Positions 44,352 through 57,831 of a DNA stretch of 64,000 nt are shown here, in pieces. The notes beneath the pieces are model-generated. The model saw only the letters and a program-made list of their open reading frames with translations, had not been told where the DNA came from and did no database searches. How positions within the stretch are numbered: the first letter of the stretch is position 1; each line of letters opens with the position of its first letter. The DNA comes from Sordariomycetes sp. S80-01Y (taxonomy: Eukaryota; Ascomycota; Sordariomycetes), in the NCBI GenBank assembly GCA_037042185.1, contig JAXQJY010000026.1:620001-684000 (forward strand), in the 5' to 3' direction. The position numbers and the translations under genes are program-made.

Positions 44352-45498
44352 TCTTACGACTGTTGGCGACGTTGCGCGCGTCTTGTCGCGAGGTGTGTGG
44401 TTGAAGGTATCGGGATCCGTGTCGAGGGAACTGAGGGCTCTGGAGCTTGGACGACAAGGCAAAGCAATTGATCAAAACACGAAAAGCTCGAGCAAAGTGA
44501 CAGCCCCTTGCTATATGTACCGTTGCTTCGTTTCTTCTTCACACCTCGCTAGCGTCGTCTTCGGGCTATCATTGAGACCTGGAGAGGGTCAGCCAGACTC
44601 GGGGACCCCAAAGAAATGGGCCAGAACTGGGGCGATTCCGGGGTAATACGTCGCGACTCAAGTGGAGGGAGACTGGCAGGAAATGTCACTGGTTTGTCAC
44701 AGGCCCTATCATGCCCTTGATGGAGTCGACATCTCCAGGTCCGGACTCGTGCCGAAGCTCTGATGTTCTCCCCAGACTTCCCCCTCTAAACACGCAGTTT
44801 TTGACGCGAGCAGACATTCCCCAAGCCTCGCCCCAACATCTGGGACTCGCCCACGGTACTAGTGTCGGTATAGCTCCGACCAGGATGTGTTTGCAGGATC
44901 AATTCATGAGAGCGACCCGCCTGCTCGCTGCAGCATTGGACCGACAAAGGCGAGTAGAGTCATGTGTTGCCTTTGTTAGTTACCCACATTCCGGATATCG
45001 CTAGAAAGAATGGACGGTAGCGGAGCATAACGTGATGACAATGAAGAGGCTCTGTCGCATCATTATCCTCGTCTATGTTCATTCTTTTTCTCCAGATCTC
45101 CTTCTGCGGGTTACGACGCTCTGTGAGTTCAGCATGGCGAGAGAGGTCGCGTCTGAACTGTGTGTGCTGGCATGCTGTCGACCTAAACCGGGCCCAGAAA
45201 ATCCCACGTCGCGACCCCACAAGCACAGCGGTGGCCAAGTTCCTGTTCACTTACTCGACGTTTAAATGCTGCTAGCAGCGCTTGCTTGCTGATCGTTGCG
45301 TTGAAGTGCGGGTGCGAGTAGGGGTTGGTACATTGCCATATACCCTACGAATCTACCACGGAATGTTTGACCAAGTCGCTAATATAATCCAACAATTTTC
45401 TTCCCGAATATCCGTACATACTCCATTCGAGATGTCTGAGCCTTTCCATTTTCCATTTCCGTCGGAGTCTTTCCTCCAGCCATCGGCACCCTCAGCGC
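44352..45498. other. Intergenic region
   Basis: About 1.15 kb: promoter of the MFS gene on its left side, 3' flank of the giant protein gene on its right. A 12-base palindrome GCTGCTAGCAGC at 45268-45279 is within chance. No gene was seen. Confidence 0.4.
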
Positions 45499-48400
45499 CT
45501 AATCTTGCTCACGGACAACTTCCGAAAAGTCTTCCTCCGTCAGCAGTTCTCCACTCAGCAGCCGACCCATGTGCGTCTTGTCGATGGTCTCGCACTGCCG
45601 TCTGATTTTCGTCATGACTGCCTGGAAGAATCTGGTCGGGCTGTGCTTGAAGACGGTGCTTCTGTTGCCGTCGTCAGGATCCTCGGATGGCTCAATGAAG
45701 CCATCTGCCCCGACAATCATGTCTCCAGCCGCGGGAACATGCGTGAGGCCAAGATAATTGCAAGCTCGAACGTAGTGCTGGAATGTCTCAAAGTACAGTC
45801 CTCCCGAGAACAGCGTGAGCTCTGCTTCGAGCCGAGGCGGCACTTCTTGTCGAGGGCACGCAGGGATGTTGTAGAGTACGAGACCGTCCAAGGACTCAAA
45901 GGCTTTGTTGTGACGTGGAGCATAGAGGTGCAGCACGACGTGCTTTGACTTTCTGATCTGGGGCATGAGCCGGTCAGCCTCGTAAGGGCTGATCACAACC
46001 ATGGTCTTCATGCTATCATCCTCAAGCCGGTCCGTAAGAACCCACTGCACACTCCGTTGGAAGCTGTCCATATATAGTCCGGTGGTGGTCGTCTCTTCGA
46101 TAGTTCTGGCAAAATCCTTGGTAACTAGCAGTCCTTTGGGTAGCTCATCCACTCGCATTATTCCGTTGGCCACTGTGTTTCGGAAACTCTCAAATGCCCA
46201 CCGGAAAGCACTGTTTCGGGTCGAGTGCTTTATAACGCCTGTTTGTACAAAGTGCGTCACATCTTTGTGCAAAGAGTGAGGGGCCGGGCCTGCGCTTTCT
46301 GGCCTCTCCACCTGTTTCTCCTGCTCGATTTCCGGAGCGAGTTCTCTCTCCTGTTCCTCCTGCAGCGCCCCAAAGTCTATGTCGAGACCGTCGTAAGCTT
46401 CGCAGCGGTCTTTGATTTTGCTAATGATGCCAGCATCTGCAGATTCTGTGACAAGCAATGTGTTGCGTCTACTTCGAGGTCGATATCGCTCTTCGAGAGT
46501 CTGCGCTTCGGGATCCAGGAACTTCCTTGCGGTAAATTCAGACATTGACGCATCTGCCAGCGCCTCATTCCAGAGAGGTGCCTGTTTTGCGAAAGTTACG
46601 CCTTGGTTCATCCACAGGGGGATGGATCGTCGAAGGTCCTCCCATGTTCCTTGTACGGACCACTGGAGGACATCCGCAACTGTGATGGCTTGGTTTTGTT
46701 CTTTGCCCGTCGCACGGTAGATCTTGGTCTCGATCTCCTCTGGTACAATGAACACGACGGAGTGCTCGTCAGCTAATTTCCTCATCCGCATACAAGCTTT
46801 CTCTATTAGAATCTTCAGCAAAAAGGGGGTAGCGAGTTACTGACCTTGAATGAGTCGATCTTTGGTGAGGTTCGCCCCTAAAGTTACTGCTGCTCTGTAT
46901 CCTGCCGGCAACTTGAGATCTATCCCTCTTGTGTGGGACTCATCAAGGAAAACTAAGCAACGATCGAGCTGTGTAAAGAAGGGTGACGTGCTCAGTCTCT
47001 CAACATAGCCTCGGCGGTCGACAACACATATCTCATCGCTCAAGTCGCAGAAAACCGCTGCTTGAATTTCCTCTCGATGGGACACAGCGACGAGCCACTC
47101 ACGTGCAACTTCTTCATTGTGCAGATCTAAAACAAGGGCGCCGACGTCAAGGATGACGCGAGTCTCTGGGTCTAGTTTAGCCACAAGTTCAAGAAGATCA
47201 CAGCTTCGAGAGGACCCTGGGAGATCCGCGGCAGTCAGACAGAGCACGGAGTTTTGTAATCGAAGCAGATGACCAAGTACAAGTGCATTTGTGTGCTTCT
47301 GGTCAGAGCGTTCCAACTGCGCCACTTGAATAGGTAGAACATGCTGAGAATCATTGGTTCCGCTGAAACCTGTGACTGGGTGACGTTTTTGGCAACCAAG
47401 ATCCCATCCAGATGCGGAAAGTTTGTGTGGGAATTCTTTCATCTCCTTGGTGAAGACAACGTGGCACAGAAAGTAATCGACTGCTCCTTTTGAGTATCTG
47501 AAGCAAGGGAAGACTTTGGTCTCGCACTGCTCCCTATCTTGAAGATTGATGCTTGCCAGTCGCTGAAAGCCTTCGGAGAGGCCGTTAGATGTAGCCACCC
47601 ACCGCTCATATTCCACGTCTGCCTGGTCGGTCCTGTAGAGGTGTTCCAATGCAAGGGTAAGATCCTCATTGGTTAGCCCGCCGTAGTAGTAGGAGAGACA
47701 GGTCAGAGATATGACAACTTCGGGTTGACTGAACTCGGATCTCAAGCTCGGGCTGTCTTTTGCGCGGTAGGGCACGGCCAGACGGGTGCTCGGCGTTCTA
47801 TTGGCATCAAGGCCATAATTAACCCTCCAGCGCTTGGCTCCGAACACGAACACGAGGATACCCGATGCGAACAGGCCTCGAAGGAGCAGCAAATTGCTTT
47901 GATAGACCTTCCAGAAGCTGCTGCTTTCCACCGAGGATATGGTAGTCGCGCTTGGCTGGCGAGCCACGATGTACTCTCGAAGCTTGGCTCGCATCCCCTC
48001 GCTCTGGAATGCCACCGGGAACCCAAAAATCCCCTTCTCGCAAATTAATGTTGAAACAGCCTCCAGGACTCCGCCTGCTGCCTGCTCATCAAGGAATCGT
48101 AGAATTGGGAAAGACGGTCTTCCCGCACTATCGAGCTCGATACCTTTTGGGAAGTCGGACTTCGATATTCGCGCTTGACGAGAAACCAGGTCCAGAACCT
48201 GCTGTATAACAAGCCACCTATCTGGAGCGTGTTCGACCCCCCGCTGATCACCCATGGTGTAGATGTTTTCCAACTTGGAGGCAAAGTTCTCGTCGCTTTC
48301 GTCCACGAGATCCCTGGCGCTGCGCCGGAAAAGCTCGGACAGCTTATAAAGCATACTGCCGAGTACCGTATTCTGCCTGATTGGCATCTCTATGGTCATC

Positions 48401-51400
48401 AGCTGGCAAGACAGGATGTGCTCTGGTTGCACAAGCATGACACCACCTTCCCTCATGCACTGTCGACAGGTCTCCAGCAGAGTTTCTGCTTGAGCCACAG
48501 TGAGTCTGATAGATCGTGAGAGTGGCATGTGGAAAATCTGCCTGTCCATCAGGCCACCCAGCTTCGAAACCAGAACATCCTTCATCTGCGGGGCTTGGGG
48601 CTTGGCCACAATCACCCGAACCAGCCTCTTCCCGTCCGCTAGATGCGATGCTGCCATGGGTACAATGACGGATGACTTTCCTTCTCCCATGTTGAGCTGC
48701 ATCACGGCATTCAGAGCTTGAGGAGGGTCAATCATGTCCATTGCGATATCTGACTGTACACGACGAATGCGTAGCTTGCCCTCGATCTCCAGCAAGAGTG
48801 AGTCGGGATACTCCATTGGATTCCAGGCGCGTCGACCGGCATTCTTCAACTCTTTCAACAGCTCACGAGGGTCTTCGCTGACTTTGCTCAGGCGTGATGC
48901 AGTCTGAACGTCGACTATGGTTTCGCCTAGGGAGATGATAGCTTTCTTCCAATCGGTGGGAATCTGGTCCCGAGTGCTGAAGCGAATCAAGGCAAGCAAG
49001 CTTCTACAGGTGATCCGCGGCCAATGATATGTTCGTGACACGATATTCCAGGTGGACGAGATATGGGAGCCGGGCCGTACTTCCCCTGGCATCTTGAGAT
49101 TCAGTGCACCAGTCAGGTAGAAAAGAGCATCATCATGTACAGCAGTGGCGATGCTCGCCTTTGATTTGATGATTCTGGTGGCGACTGCTTGTTGAAGTGG
49201 TTCGGTCGATATATCCGGAGCTTGATAGTCGGGCGCTTCGAGACAAGCGATGCTTTCATTGAGCTTGGAAACGTAGAGGAGCTCCTGGGGAGAGGAAGCC
49301 TTGGCGGACAAAGCCTGTGCTAGGAGTCTTATTGGACTCGAGTGCTTTGGTGGAGTTGTTGTTTCGTGTCGGCCAGCAGGTTCGGCAACCCTGGCGCAAA
49401 TGACTGGATCAAGGGACTCCGGCAACATCGGATCGGATCCCGTGCTTTGCGCTCCATGCTTGAGGTCAGGAGGATGAATCAACTTCACGAGGTCAATGAG
49501 ATCAACAGACCCCTTGCTCTTCGTATATCTGTAAGGGGTGATCAGTGTGTTCAATTGTGGCGCGGCGAAAGGAAGTGCTGTGGTCGACTTCGCAACAGCG
49601 CAGACTTCATCCAAGTACTGCTTGAACTTGCGGTTGTTGAACCATGTCTTGAAGGTGCTCTGGACTTTGGAACCCAGCTCGTAGCTCCGGAAGAGAGAGG
49701 ATTCAGCCGCCCTCAAATTAGGGTTGTCACACGGCCACTGTTGTTGAAGATCTTGTTCGATGCTCTCGACGGCTCTGTCAAGGATGGCGTTGTACTCGCT
49801 CCTTCGGCGACTGTCGGCGGATCTGTTGGTTTCATCAGGGCTTTTCGGTAATTTCGCTTGGTCGCTCAAGTGAAAATCTATTGCAGCCGCTCGCAGGATA
49901 CCCCCGATGACATTCTTCGAGTAGTCGAACCCTTTGCGTAAGTCGTACACAGGGTTTGAAGGTATCATAGTCTCAACTCTCGAGATCTCAGACACCGATG
50001 CAATGGCTAGCAATGTCTGAAGACATGCCAAATCCGGGCTCTTTGCGAACGCCAGAGTGGCAATCCATGCAACGAGCCTCGTTTTCTCTAGGCGTCGCCT
50101 AGCCAGCGTGAGGGAGCGGTGCCAACCACACCAGTGTGGCGCAAGAACAATGGCAGGCTTCTTCAGCAGCTTCGCATCGTATATTGCACGATCCTTCACT
50201 CGAGCCTCATTTGAACCTTTTACTTCCACTCCGCTGGAGCTTAGTAACTGGTAAAGGACGCTGGAATCGACTGAAACTCTGGCGTCCTCTAACATAGCCT
50301 CACCGTGGCACAGAGCACTACCAAAGCGAACAGCAAGGCGTCGTCTGCTCTCAAGCTCGGTTCCGGAAGTACTGATCCTTCCATACAACTTATCGTCCTC
50401 TGCTAAGATAGGGTATTTCCGGGTCCTACTCACCACGCAAGACCGTAAGACAGCTCGCTCGCTGAGCTTAAGCACGCTATCACGCGCCTGTAGTGCCGGT
50501 AGATTGACTTGCCGCAGAGACTGTAGCTTGGTGATATCAGCGTACAACCTCTCCACAACGATCGAAAATATGTCGGATTGGGATTGAGCCGATAGGGCGC
50601 TGTTCCAAGCAACAAATTGCATCACCCGCATGCCGCGAGGGTAGAAGGTGCGCTGAGGACTAAGTTGGCGGATTCGATCCAACAGACGCAGCTCTTTGCT
50701 TGTCCTGAGCTCCAGAGATCTCACTGCCGCTGACTCCAGTATTTCCAGGGCCTGCTCGACCCCTGTGCACCCAGTTAGATGATCCGGAAGCCAGCCAGAT
50801 GTCAGAGCATGCAATTCTGCGAGGGAAAGCAGAGTGATCAGGCTCCCGTTTCCCTTAAGAGCACCAAGACTCTCGTTCAGATAGAAGGGATGGGCTGCAT
50901 CAGCATCGCGTCCGATGGTGACAGTGGCATGATCACGACTGGCGCCCAAAACAGCCGTGGGTTCTCCATTGGGTATAAGGCACAGCCGTTCAGGAACCAG
51001 CGTACTTTCGGATTGCACGAGGACTAACTTGCTTTTCAGTCCATGTAGTGTCCCGATAGTCTGATCATCATCCACTCTCATTCCTTTGTACTGTCTGCTC
51101 ATTATCCGTGAGGAGTCGGCATCAACCCGAAAGTCGAGCTGCAAGCGAGGAATATGAATGTGAAGAGATTGGAGTTGTTTACTGAGAAGAATGTGTAGCC
51201 CCAGCTTGCCTTCCAACGGTTCGAAGATGGCCGCATACCGGTCAGCCGTTTCGCCACAAGGGAAGATCAACTTCCTTTCCGAACCAGATTTCACCATGCT
51301 CCAACGCGAATCGACCTTGGCTAACGTCCAAGAAGGGACTTCCAGGTTCCATGGTGTGTCCTTGGGGCAGAGAAGTATCTTTGCCTCGTTCATATTGTAC

Positions 51401-54400
51401 CAAAACACAAAATCCTGTGTAAAGGTTGACGGCAAGACACTTTCAAAAGTGCTCCGCGTTATAGATGTCCATGTCTTGTCTTCCTTGCGAGCACGAACAA
51501 GGAGAGAAGTTCCCTCCAGAGCAATGGAGATGGCATAGCCATTGTGTGGCTTAGTTGCCGCAAAGCGCATTCCAGGTTCGAGTGTAGGCATGCAATCCAC
51601 AGTAGTGTATCCGAATAGCGTGCGGTAGGCTTCATGGCTCTCGTAGCTCGACGGAAGGCGGCCCCGCGGGAGCCCGTTGACTAGCAGCTCGCCTGTCACG
51701 ATGTTGAAGTGCACCGTAAGGGCTTGAGAAGTGGACGTAAGACCTGAGGCTTGTGTCCGAAGCCAGCAGAGCGCTTCGTCCTCCCACTGCTGCGTCGTGC
51801 TCCGCTGGAAGCTCGTCCAGGTTGACTTGATAGCCAGGTCAAGAGCTTGTTTGCAGTTTCCATTTTGGGCCACGTTGTCGCGGATCATCGCATGGCAGCG
51901 ATGGGCCAGGCGGCGGGAGCGCAGAGTCAGGGTTTCGAGGTGAGCGCTTGAACCCAGGGAGAAATCGGTGTCGCGGAGCGTCATCAGACACTCCAGGTAG
52001 ACTTGGACCGGCTCTTGTTGCTTCATCAGCGAGCTCAAATGCTCTGGATCAACATCGAAACTGAGTAAACAGATTAGAGCCGCTTCATGAGCTCTTCGAG
52101 CGAGATCTGCCCTAATGTCTTGGTCGGACGATGCTAAAGCCTTCGCACGCAACGTGCTTTGCCACTGATAGCTCACATCTCGACATTGTGACAAGAAAGC
52201 AAGGCATTCGAGAGCATTTTTGGGATTGCCAACGGATAGGAGGCGCGATCCCACCAATGTGAGCAGAGCTACCGCGTTGCGAAGTTCCCAACTCTCCCTA
52301 GCCTTCGCCAAGCTGCTGCCCAGTTGCGCAAGGCATGCCTCTACGAAAACGTCGTCTGCCAACTGTTCATGAGATTCTCGGCGCCAATTCTTGCCTTGCC
52401 GACCAGCTTGCAGAATGGCTTGCCATACAAAAGCGAGGGTCTCTGCCTTGTTCAAGTCGACCGAGGGCATCGCCAGCTGCGTCAGCAGATTGCACCATAT
52501 TATACGAGGGCCCAGCGCAAGAGCGCAGGTTGGTTTGAATTCGTCGACTGTCAAGTGATGGGGACTCTCACTTTGCCCAGCAATGACACTATTGGGTGTC
52601 TTGCCGTCAACTCTATTCCATGGTCGATTCAAGAAGGCTTGGAGCGACTTCGACTGAGGGCCAAGTTTAATCGTACAGGCTGTAGAAATTTGGATTGAAG
52701 GCTCGGGCTTGTCCAGGAAGGCTGCTTGTCTCGTGTTGTACAGCTCCCAGACCGGACCCGCGTTCAAGTAGACATCTCCTTCGGAAGCGACTCCAACAAG
52801 AACAGACTTTCGATGCGTCTTATCATGTGGTTTAGCCTCAGAAAGCAATCCAATCGCGGGCGCGGAGCTGTGCTTCTGGTAAAACATGCACAGTCCCGAG
52901 TACCCGGCCAGCGGGCAGCTGAATCCAGGCCGTCGATCCGCGGTGACGAAGCCCAGAACGTCGCGGAGAATGAACCAGGTGCAGTCTCTCCAGTTTCCGA
53001 AGAAGAATGGTACCTGCAACTCGAAGACGGTTGCTTGGGCTCTGGTCTTGTCTTGCGGCAGCGGCCATTCATGTGGTGCTATGCGAAGTTCTTGGGCTTG
53101 GGCCTGGAAACGACATTTTCTACAATGAAAGGAGGAATGGGTCTTGCCAATGTAGTCTTCGTACTCGTCGTATTGATCAGTGTAGTCGCAATCGCGTGAC
53201 CTGAACTCCTCCATGTAGCTGTTATACTCGGCCGAGAGGGCGGCAAATTCTTTTCCTTTTGCCTCCCTGTCGCCTTTTGCCTTCAGCTGAATGGCTGAGA
53301 ACAGGCTCTGGTGTTTCTGAGATTGCGAAAAGTATCGCGGTCCAAAGTCTTTTGGGGTACCGAAGTCGAACAGCGCCGATCTTGGTATTTTCGCTGCCTT
53401 GAGACGCTGTAACAAATAGGCTTCTGCTACGCTCAATCGCTTCATCTCAGCAGCTTGCGGAAGCATAAGGGATGACCACACAGCGGGTTCGACATCAGGT
53501 GCATATTCGGCCAGGGAAGGGAACTGTTTGATTGCCGCCTTGTCGCAAGCGATCCAGAGCTCCAAGATAGTGAGGAACATGATGGACATGCCCTCTGGCT
53601 TGCCGCTGTAGTATGCCACCCCCGCGGCATGGTATCTTCGGATCAGATCAAAGAGATCGCCGCACGTCTCTGGCTTTTGATAGTTTTGTTTCAACCAGGT
53701 GTTCAGGTTTTCTCCTGTCCAGTCTTCAAGAGATGACAAGTTACAAGCGTTGATGGCTGATTGGGAGGACAAGGCCAGGGTTGCGGACGGCAACTCATCA
53801 GCATCAAAACGTACCAGAGGAGGGGGTTCCGGACTGTAGTCACCTAGCACCGAGGTCTTTCGATTGGCAATTTTTTCCAGATGGGACTCAAGTACTGGCA
53901 ATGGCTTCAATGTGTCATCAGAGGCCTGGTGTATGTCGAGGGCTGAGATCTTGATACTTTTGGCTTCAGCGTGGCAGACCTTTGTGAATCGTAACTCAAG
54001 CTGTCGCGTCGTGTTTTCCAATATTGCTCGTACCTCGCTCAGCCATGTTTCGGAATTGCTGACGCTCAGCTTGACAAGACGTCTAGAGAGTTTGGCACTC
54101 ATGGCAAACACAGTGTCGGTGGCGGTGGTTGAGACTGAAGACTCAATGATTTTGGACATGAAGTACGCCATGAACTTCTTGTACAGACTTGGATCTGCAG
54201 GTCCATCCTCCGAGGAGGTTAAAAATGCCAGACCAAGGGTGACTCGCAGCAAGAGCCAGACTGGTGATCGACGCCATGGAAGCCTGTGACCGTTGCTCCA
54301 CATGACCTCCTCCCTTGTATGTTTCCAGACGCCAGCGGCATCGACTTGTTTGCCTCCACGGCCTTCTAGGATGGCTGTGAAGAGCTTGGTGACGATGTGA

Positions 54401-55052
54401 GGGTGTGGAGTGTCCCGGTCCTCGTCCATATTTTGGTTTGACTTTCGGATTTGCGGCTGCATCTCCTCGACGCTCTGGGAACTCATCGTTGCGAGATCTG
54501 AGGAAATGCTTCTTCTAAACTCGACATCTGCAAATATAGACCTGGGGATGGAAATTGCATGCTCAGGGAAATGTCGACGAAGGCGACCAGAAGTGCTGTA
54601 AACCGCAGAGTTCGTGGGCGATAACTCGAAGACAGAGAAGATGACATCGGAAGCGGTCGACTGGATGATCACGCCAGCGTTTTGAGCCTCTATATGTAGA
54701 GGCAACAGCATATCTACGGGCTAGTCAGTAATTTTCCAAGCTTTCTCTGTAGTTTTGACTCACTGCACTCCATAAGATCGCCGAGACATTTTGCAAGATT
54801 CTGCTCGCACAGCTGTTTGGATACATCTCTAGCGGATCTGAAAGCATGGATAGCTTTAGCTGCTAGATGCACCGACCGGCCTGCAGGGCCTTCATGTAGC
54901 GCATGGAACGATCGGAAAGATTCGGTAAGGAGCTCAAGGAGGGAGTCCTCCCAAGCGCGGGATTCCACTTCTCCGGGAGGCAGGCGAGTGGGAAGGAAGA
55001 CATGGTTGATCAACTCCGGGAGGTCAACATAGCTTCGGGAGTTAGGAGTCAT
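45499..55052 (-). CDS. Giant DUF6606/DUF3638/DUF3645 protein with helicase-like ATPase motifs
   Basis: Three exons (54764..55052, 46845..54713, 45499..46796) with 50- and 48-base introns give 3,151 residues, with one unbroken 7.9-kb exon. The N-terminus (LPELINHVFLPTRLPP) is the DUF6606 start. Near residue 2100 comes DUF3638 with AVMQLNMGEGKSSVIVPMAA (M2105-G-E-G-K-S2110, Walker-A-like), then a DESDE at 2234-2238 (Walker-B-like). DUF3645 follows with FLDESHTRGIDLKLP (D2687) and, across the second join, QACMRMRKL at 2719-2727. That join is fixed by this conserved block. Databases often label the family ubiquitinyl hydrolase 1, but I see no clear thiol-protease Cys/His set. The motifs look like a superfamily-2/SecA-type ATPase. 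No membrane segment or signal was seen. Cellular role is unknown. Confidence 0.9.
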
Positions 55053-56196
55053 GGTTCCAACGAAAGCTCTTCTTCAAGCTTCTTGCAGTGTGAGCAGATC
55101 TTGAACGAGCCGAGAGCTCCAGGTGTGTGCTAAGCCAGTTGAATGGTTGCGTGGGAGGTTCGATAGCTCAGAGAGCAAAAGTGGTTGAGTCAAGAGCAAG
55201 CTTGAAGGAACTGAAGAGGAAGAGCTGAGAAAACTCGAAAGCAAGGTGAAATCTGGGCAATGGAGGTTCGAGGGTCTGAAGTGTTGTGCTTCTCTAGGAC
55301 TCTTATGCACGGTCTCAGTCACTGAGAATGCCTGCCATCACCTGGGCGCAGTACACATTATTTATTTGCCCTGTAATCAGCCTTGTCTTATCGAACAGCC
55401 ACGGTTGGCTCTTGTTTGTATTTCTTTGGGGCATGAACGGCCAACGTAGCTTGTGTTGGTCGTTCGAAAATACATTTCAACAGCGCCAGCCGCTACAGTC
55501 AAAGTCGCATGATGAAGGCCTCCTGCAGAACGCCTCATGCACTTTTGCTTTTGCGCCTCCATTAGATTGATTACGGTTCGTAACAGTCACATCGGATGCT
55601 CCTCGAGTGAGAGTGAAGCCCCTTCGTCAGTTAACTAATGGGTGCAAAGCACGACCATGGAAAATATGAACTTGCCGCAGCTGATTGATTCGATTAAAAA
55701 CTCTCTTCTCCCACTTTTGGCTTCCTCTCGCCACTTCTTTCAAGAGTCTTATGTTTCACCACGCCGTGGGAGGCTAGAGGCTGTGTGCGCGATGACGAGA
55801 ATGCATGTTCCTAGAGTAGTACTCAGGTGGGCTGCTTGACCGACGTTGTCACCAACCCCCTTCGTCGACGAGCAGGCCTACCCTGCACAGATCCAACGGC
55901 AGATCCAGTCGTCACGAACAGCGTCAAAAAGCTGCAAAATCTATTTCGCCGGTTGTGTGAGTTTATAAGAGGTTGGTTTTCGAGTGCTTCGCGCACGGTA
56001 GAAAAAAGGTCTTGACAAATCCGTTGGGTTGGTCTACTGGCATTAATGGGTAGTCCTACTGGAGTCACTCGTGCCGTCGGTGCTGCCCCACGGAAGCTGC
56101 CCGCCAAAAGCTCTCCCCACAACGACAAAGTAAACAAATCATTCCACACCAACGTTGCACCACCACTCAACTTACCCACGACACGTAATCGCAACC
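55053..56196. other. Divergent intergenic region
   Basis: About 1.1 kb between the giant gene (minus) and MAD2 (plus). Short frames only. Presumed to hold both promoters. Confidence 0.45.
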
Positions 56197-57113
56197 ATGT
56201 CCTCCAAACCGTCGAAAACGTCTTCTTCAAAAGACAAAGACAAGGGCAAGACGCACAAGCTCGCCCTCAAGGGCTCCTCCAAGCTCGTCGCCGAATTCGC
56301 AAGTCACCCCTCCGCGCATCGCATCGCGACCACTGCTAACGCCTTCCCAGTTCCAATACTCCATCCACTCGATCCTGTACGACTGCTAGGCCGAATATGA
56401 CTCCGAATCAAGCGGTGGCTGACTCGATTGTAGATTCCAGCGCGGCGTCTACCCCGCCGAGGACTTCACAGCGTTCGCTCCCCTTCCCTCCCTCGATTGC
56501 GCACGACCTAACGAGACGACAGCGTCAAGAAGTATGGCCTCAACATGCTGGTGTCTTCAGACGACCAGGTGAAAGCATACATCAAGAAGATCATGTCCCA
56601 GCTGGATAAGTGGATGGTGGGAGGCAAGATCAGCAAACTAGTGATTGTCATCACCGACAAGGACACAGGCGAGCACGTTGAGCGCTGGCAATTCGACGTG
56701 AGGAACCCCCTACCTCTGCCCCTCTGCGCATGCTAACGGTAGCGCCGCAGGTCCAGATATTCGCACCAACGAAGTCGTCGAAATCCAAAGCATCGGCGCC
56801 CTCGAACGACGAAAACGCCGCCGCGCCAGCGCCCCCCGCCGAAGCAGCCCCCGAGAAGACCGAGGCCGAGATCCAAGCCGAGATCGCCGCCATCTTCCGC
56901 CAGATCACCGCGTCCGTGACGTTCCTGCCGCAGCTGAACGGGGACTGCACATTCAACGTACTGGTGTACGCGGATTCGGACTCTGACGTGCCCGTCGAGT
57001 GGGGGGACAGCGACGCCAAGGAGATTGAGAATGGGGAGCGGGTGCAGCTGAGGGGGTTCAGTACTGCGAACCATAGGGTAGACACCCTGGTGAGCTATCG
57101 GCTGGGAGAGTGA
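56197..57113 (+). CDS. MAD2: MAD2 spindle-assembly checkpoint protein (HORMA domain)
   Basis: Five exons (56197..56298, 56351..56376, 56434..56472, 56523..56697, 56751..57113) give 234 residues. Joined text reads LKGSSKLVAEFFQYSIHSIL, FQRGVYPAEDFTAVKKYGL and MLVSSDDQVKAYIKKIM, the Mad2 HORMA core, then RWQFDVQIFAP and, at the end, VQLRGFSTANHRVDTLVSYRLGE, the mobile safety-belt region. Intron 1 has a GC donor (GCAAGT) and exons 2 and 3 are only 26 and 39 bases, so automatic gene callers may miss it. Compared with yeast (196 residues) it has a basic N-terminal leader and a Lys/Ser then Ala/Pro-rich insertion at about 121-148, between two core strands. Mad2 changes fold to bind Mad1 and Cdc20 and inhibit the APC/C at unattached kinetochores. 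Confidence 0.9.
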
Positions 57114-57831
57114 GGGGACAGTGCGCAGGGGAAGAACAATCGCTGCACAGTGAAAGATCCTGTGGCACAGTCACGGGCAACGAGCTGCGAGTGAATCGCT
57201 CGATGGTATCTTGGGTGAATCCTCCCGCCGAACCACCCCAGGCTCGCTCAGCACAATGACACGCCGTTATTGGAATCTTCAAGAGAGAAAAGAGCTTTGG
57301 GAAGGTTCAGGCGTTGGGCGTCAGGCATAGGAAAGACACTGTAGATCTACCGGAATATTCACCACTGCTAATTCATCTTTGGATCCAACATGGCCAGCTC
57401 AGTGCTTTATCGAATTGCGCTGGTCGCGGGGCCGTCGAATTTGGCTCGTGCTGGGTAAGATTTCGGGCCTTGCGATGCTTCCCGTAGAATGGTTGAGAGC
57501 TCCAACAGCAAGAAACAAGCCTTCAATTCCTTTCATGCCGAGAGATTCCTTTGCCTCCGGAGGTTTTCACATTGGCTACCACTGCAATAGGGTCTGGGGT
57601 CACTGATACCTGACTGCCGTCAAAGTTATGACTTGACTAAGACCGATTCTTGGACGTGTACTAATATGAAGGACCTTTTCTCGTCGTTCCTTTAATTTCG
57701 CCACCCAATGCTCATTGCTCACGCCCTCTATATTGTAAGTCTACCCGACCTAATCCTCGCCTCGCCATGCAGATCTTCTGAAAACGCAATCACAAACCTC
57801 AACATCCTCTTCATTGAGTGCCCAACCCGAC
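57114..57831. other. Convergent intergenic region MAD2/UBP14
   Basis: About 720 bases between two convergent genes. A 75-codon frame at 57379..57606 has no recognisable features. Nothing else was seen. Confidence 0.4.
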
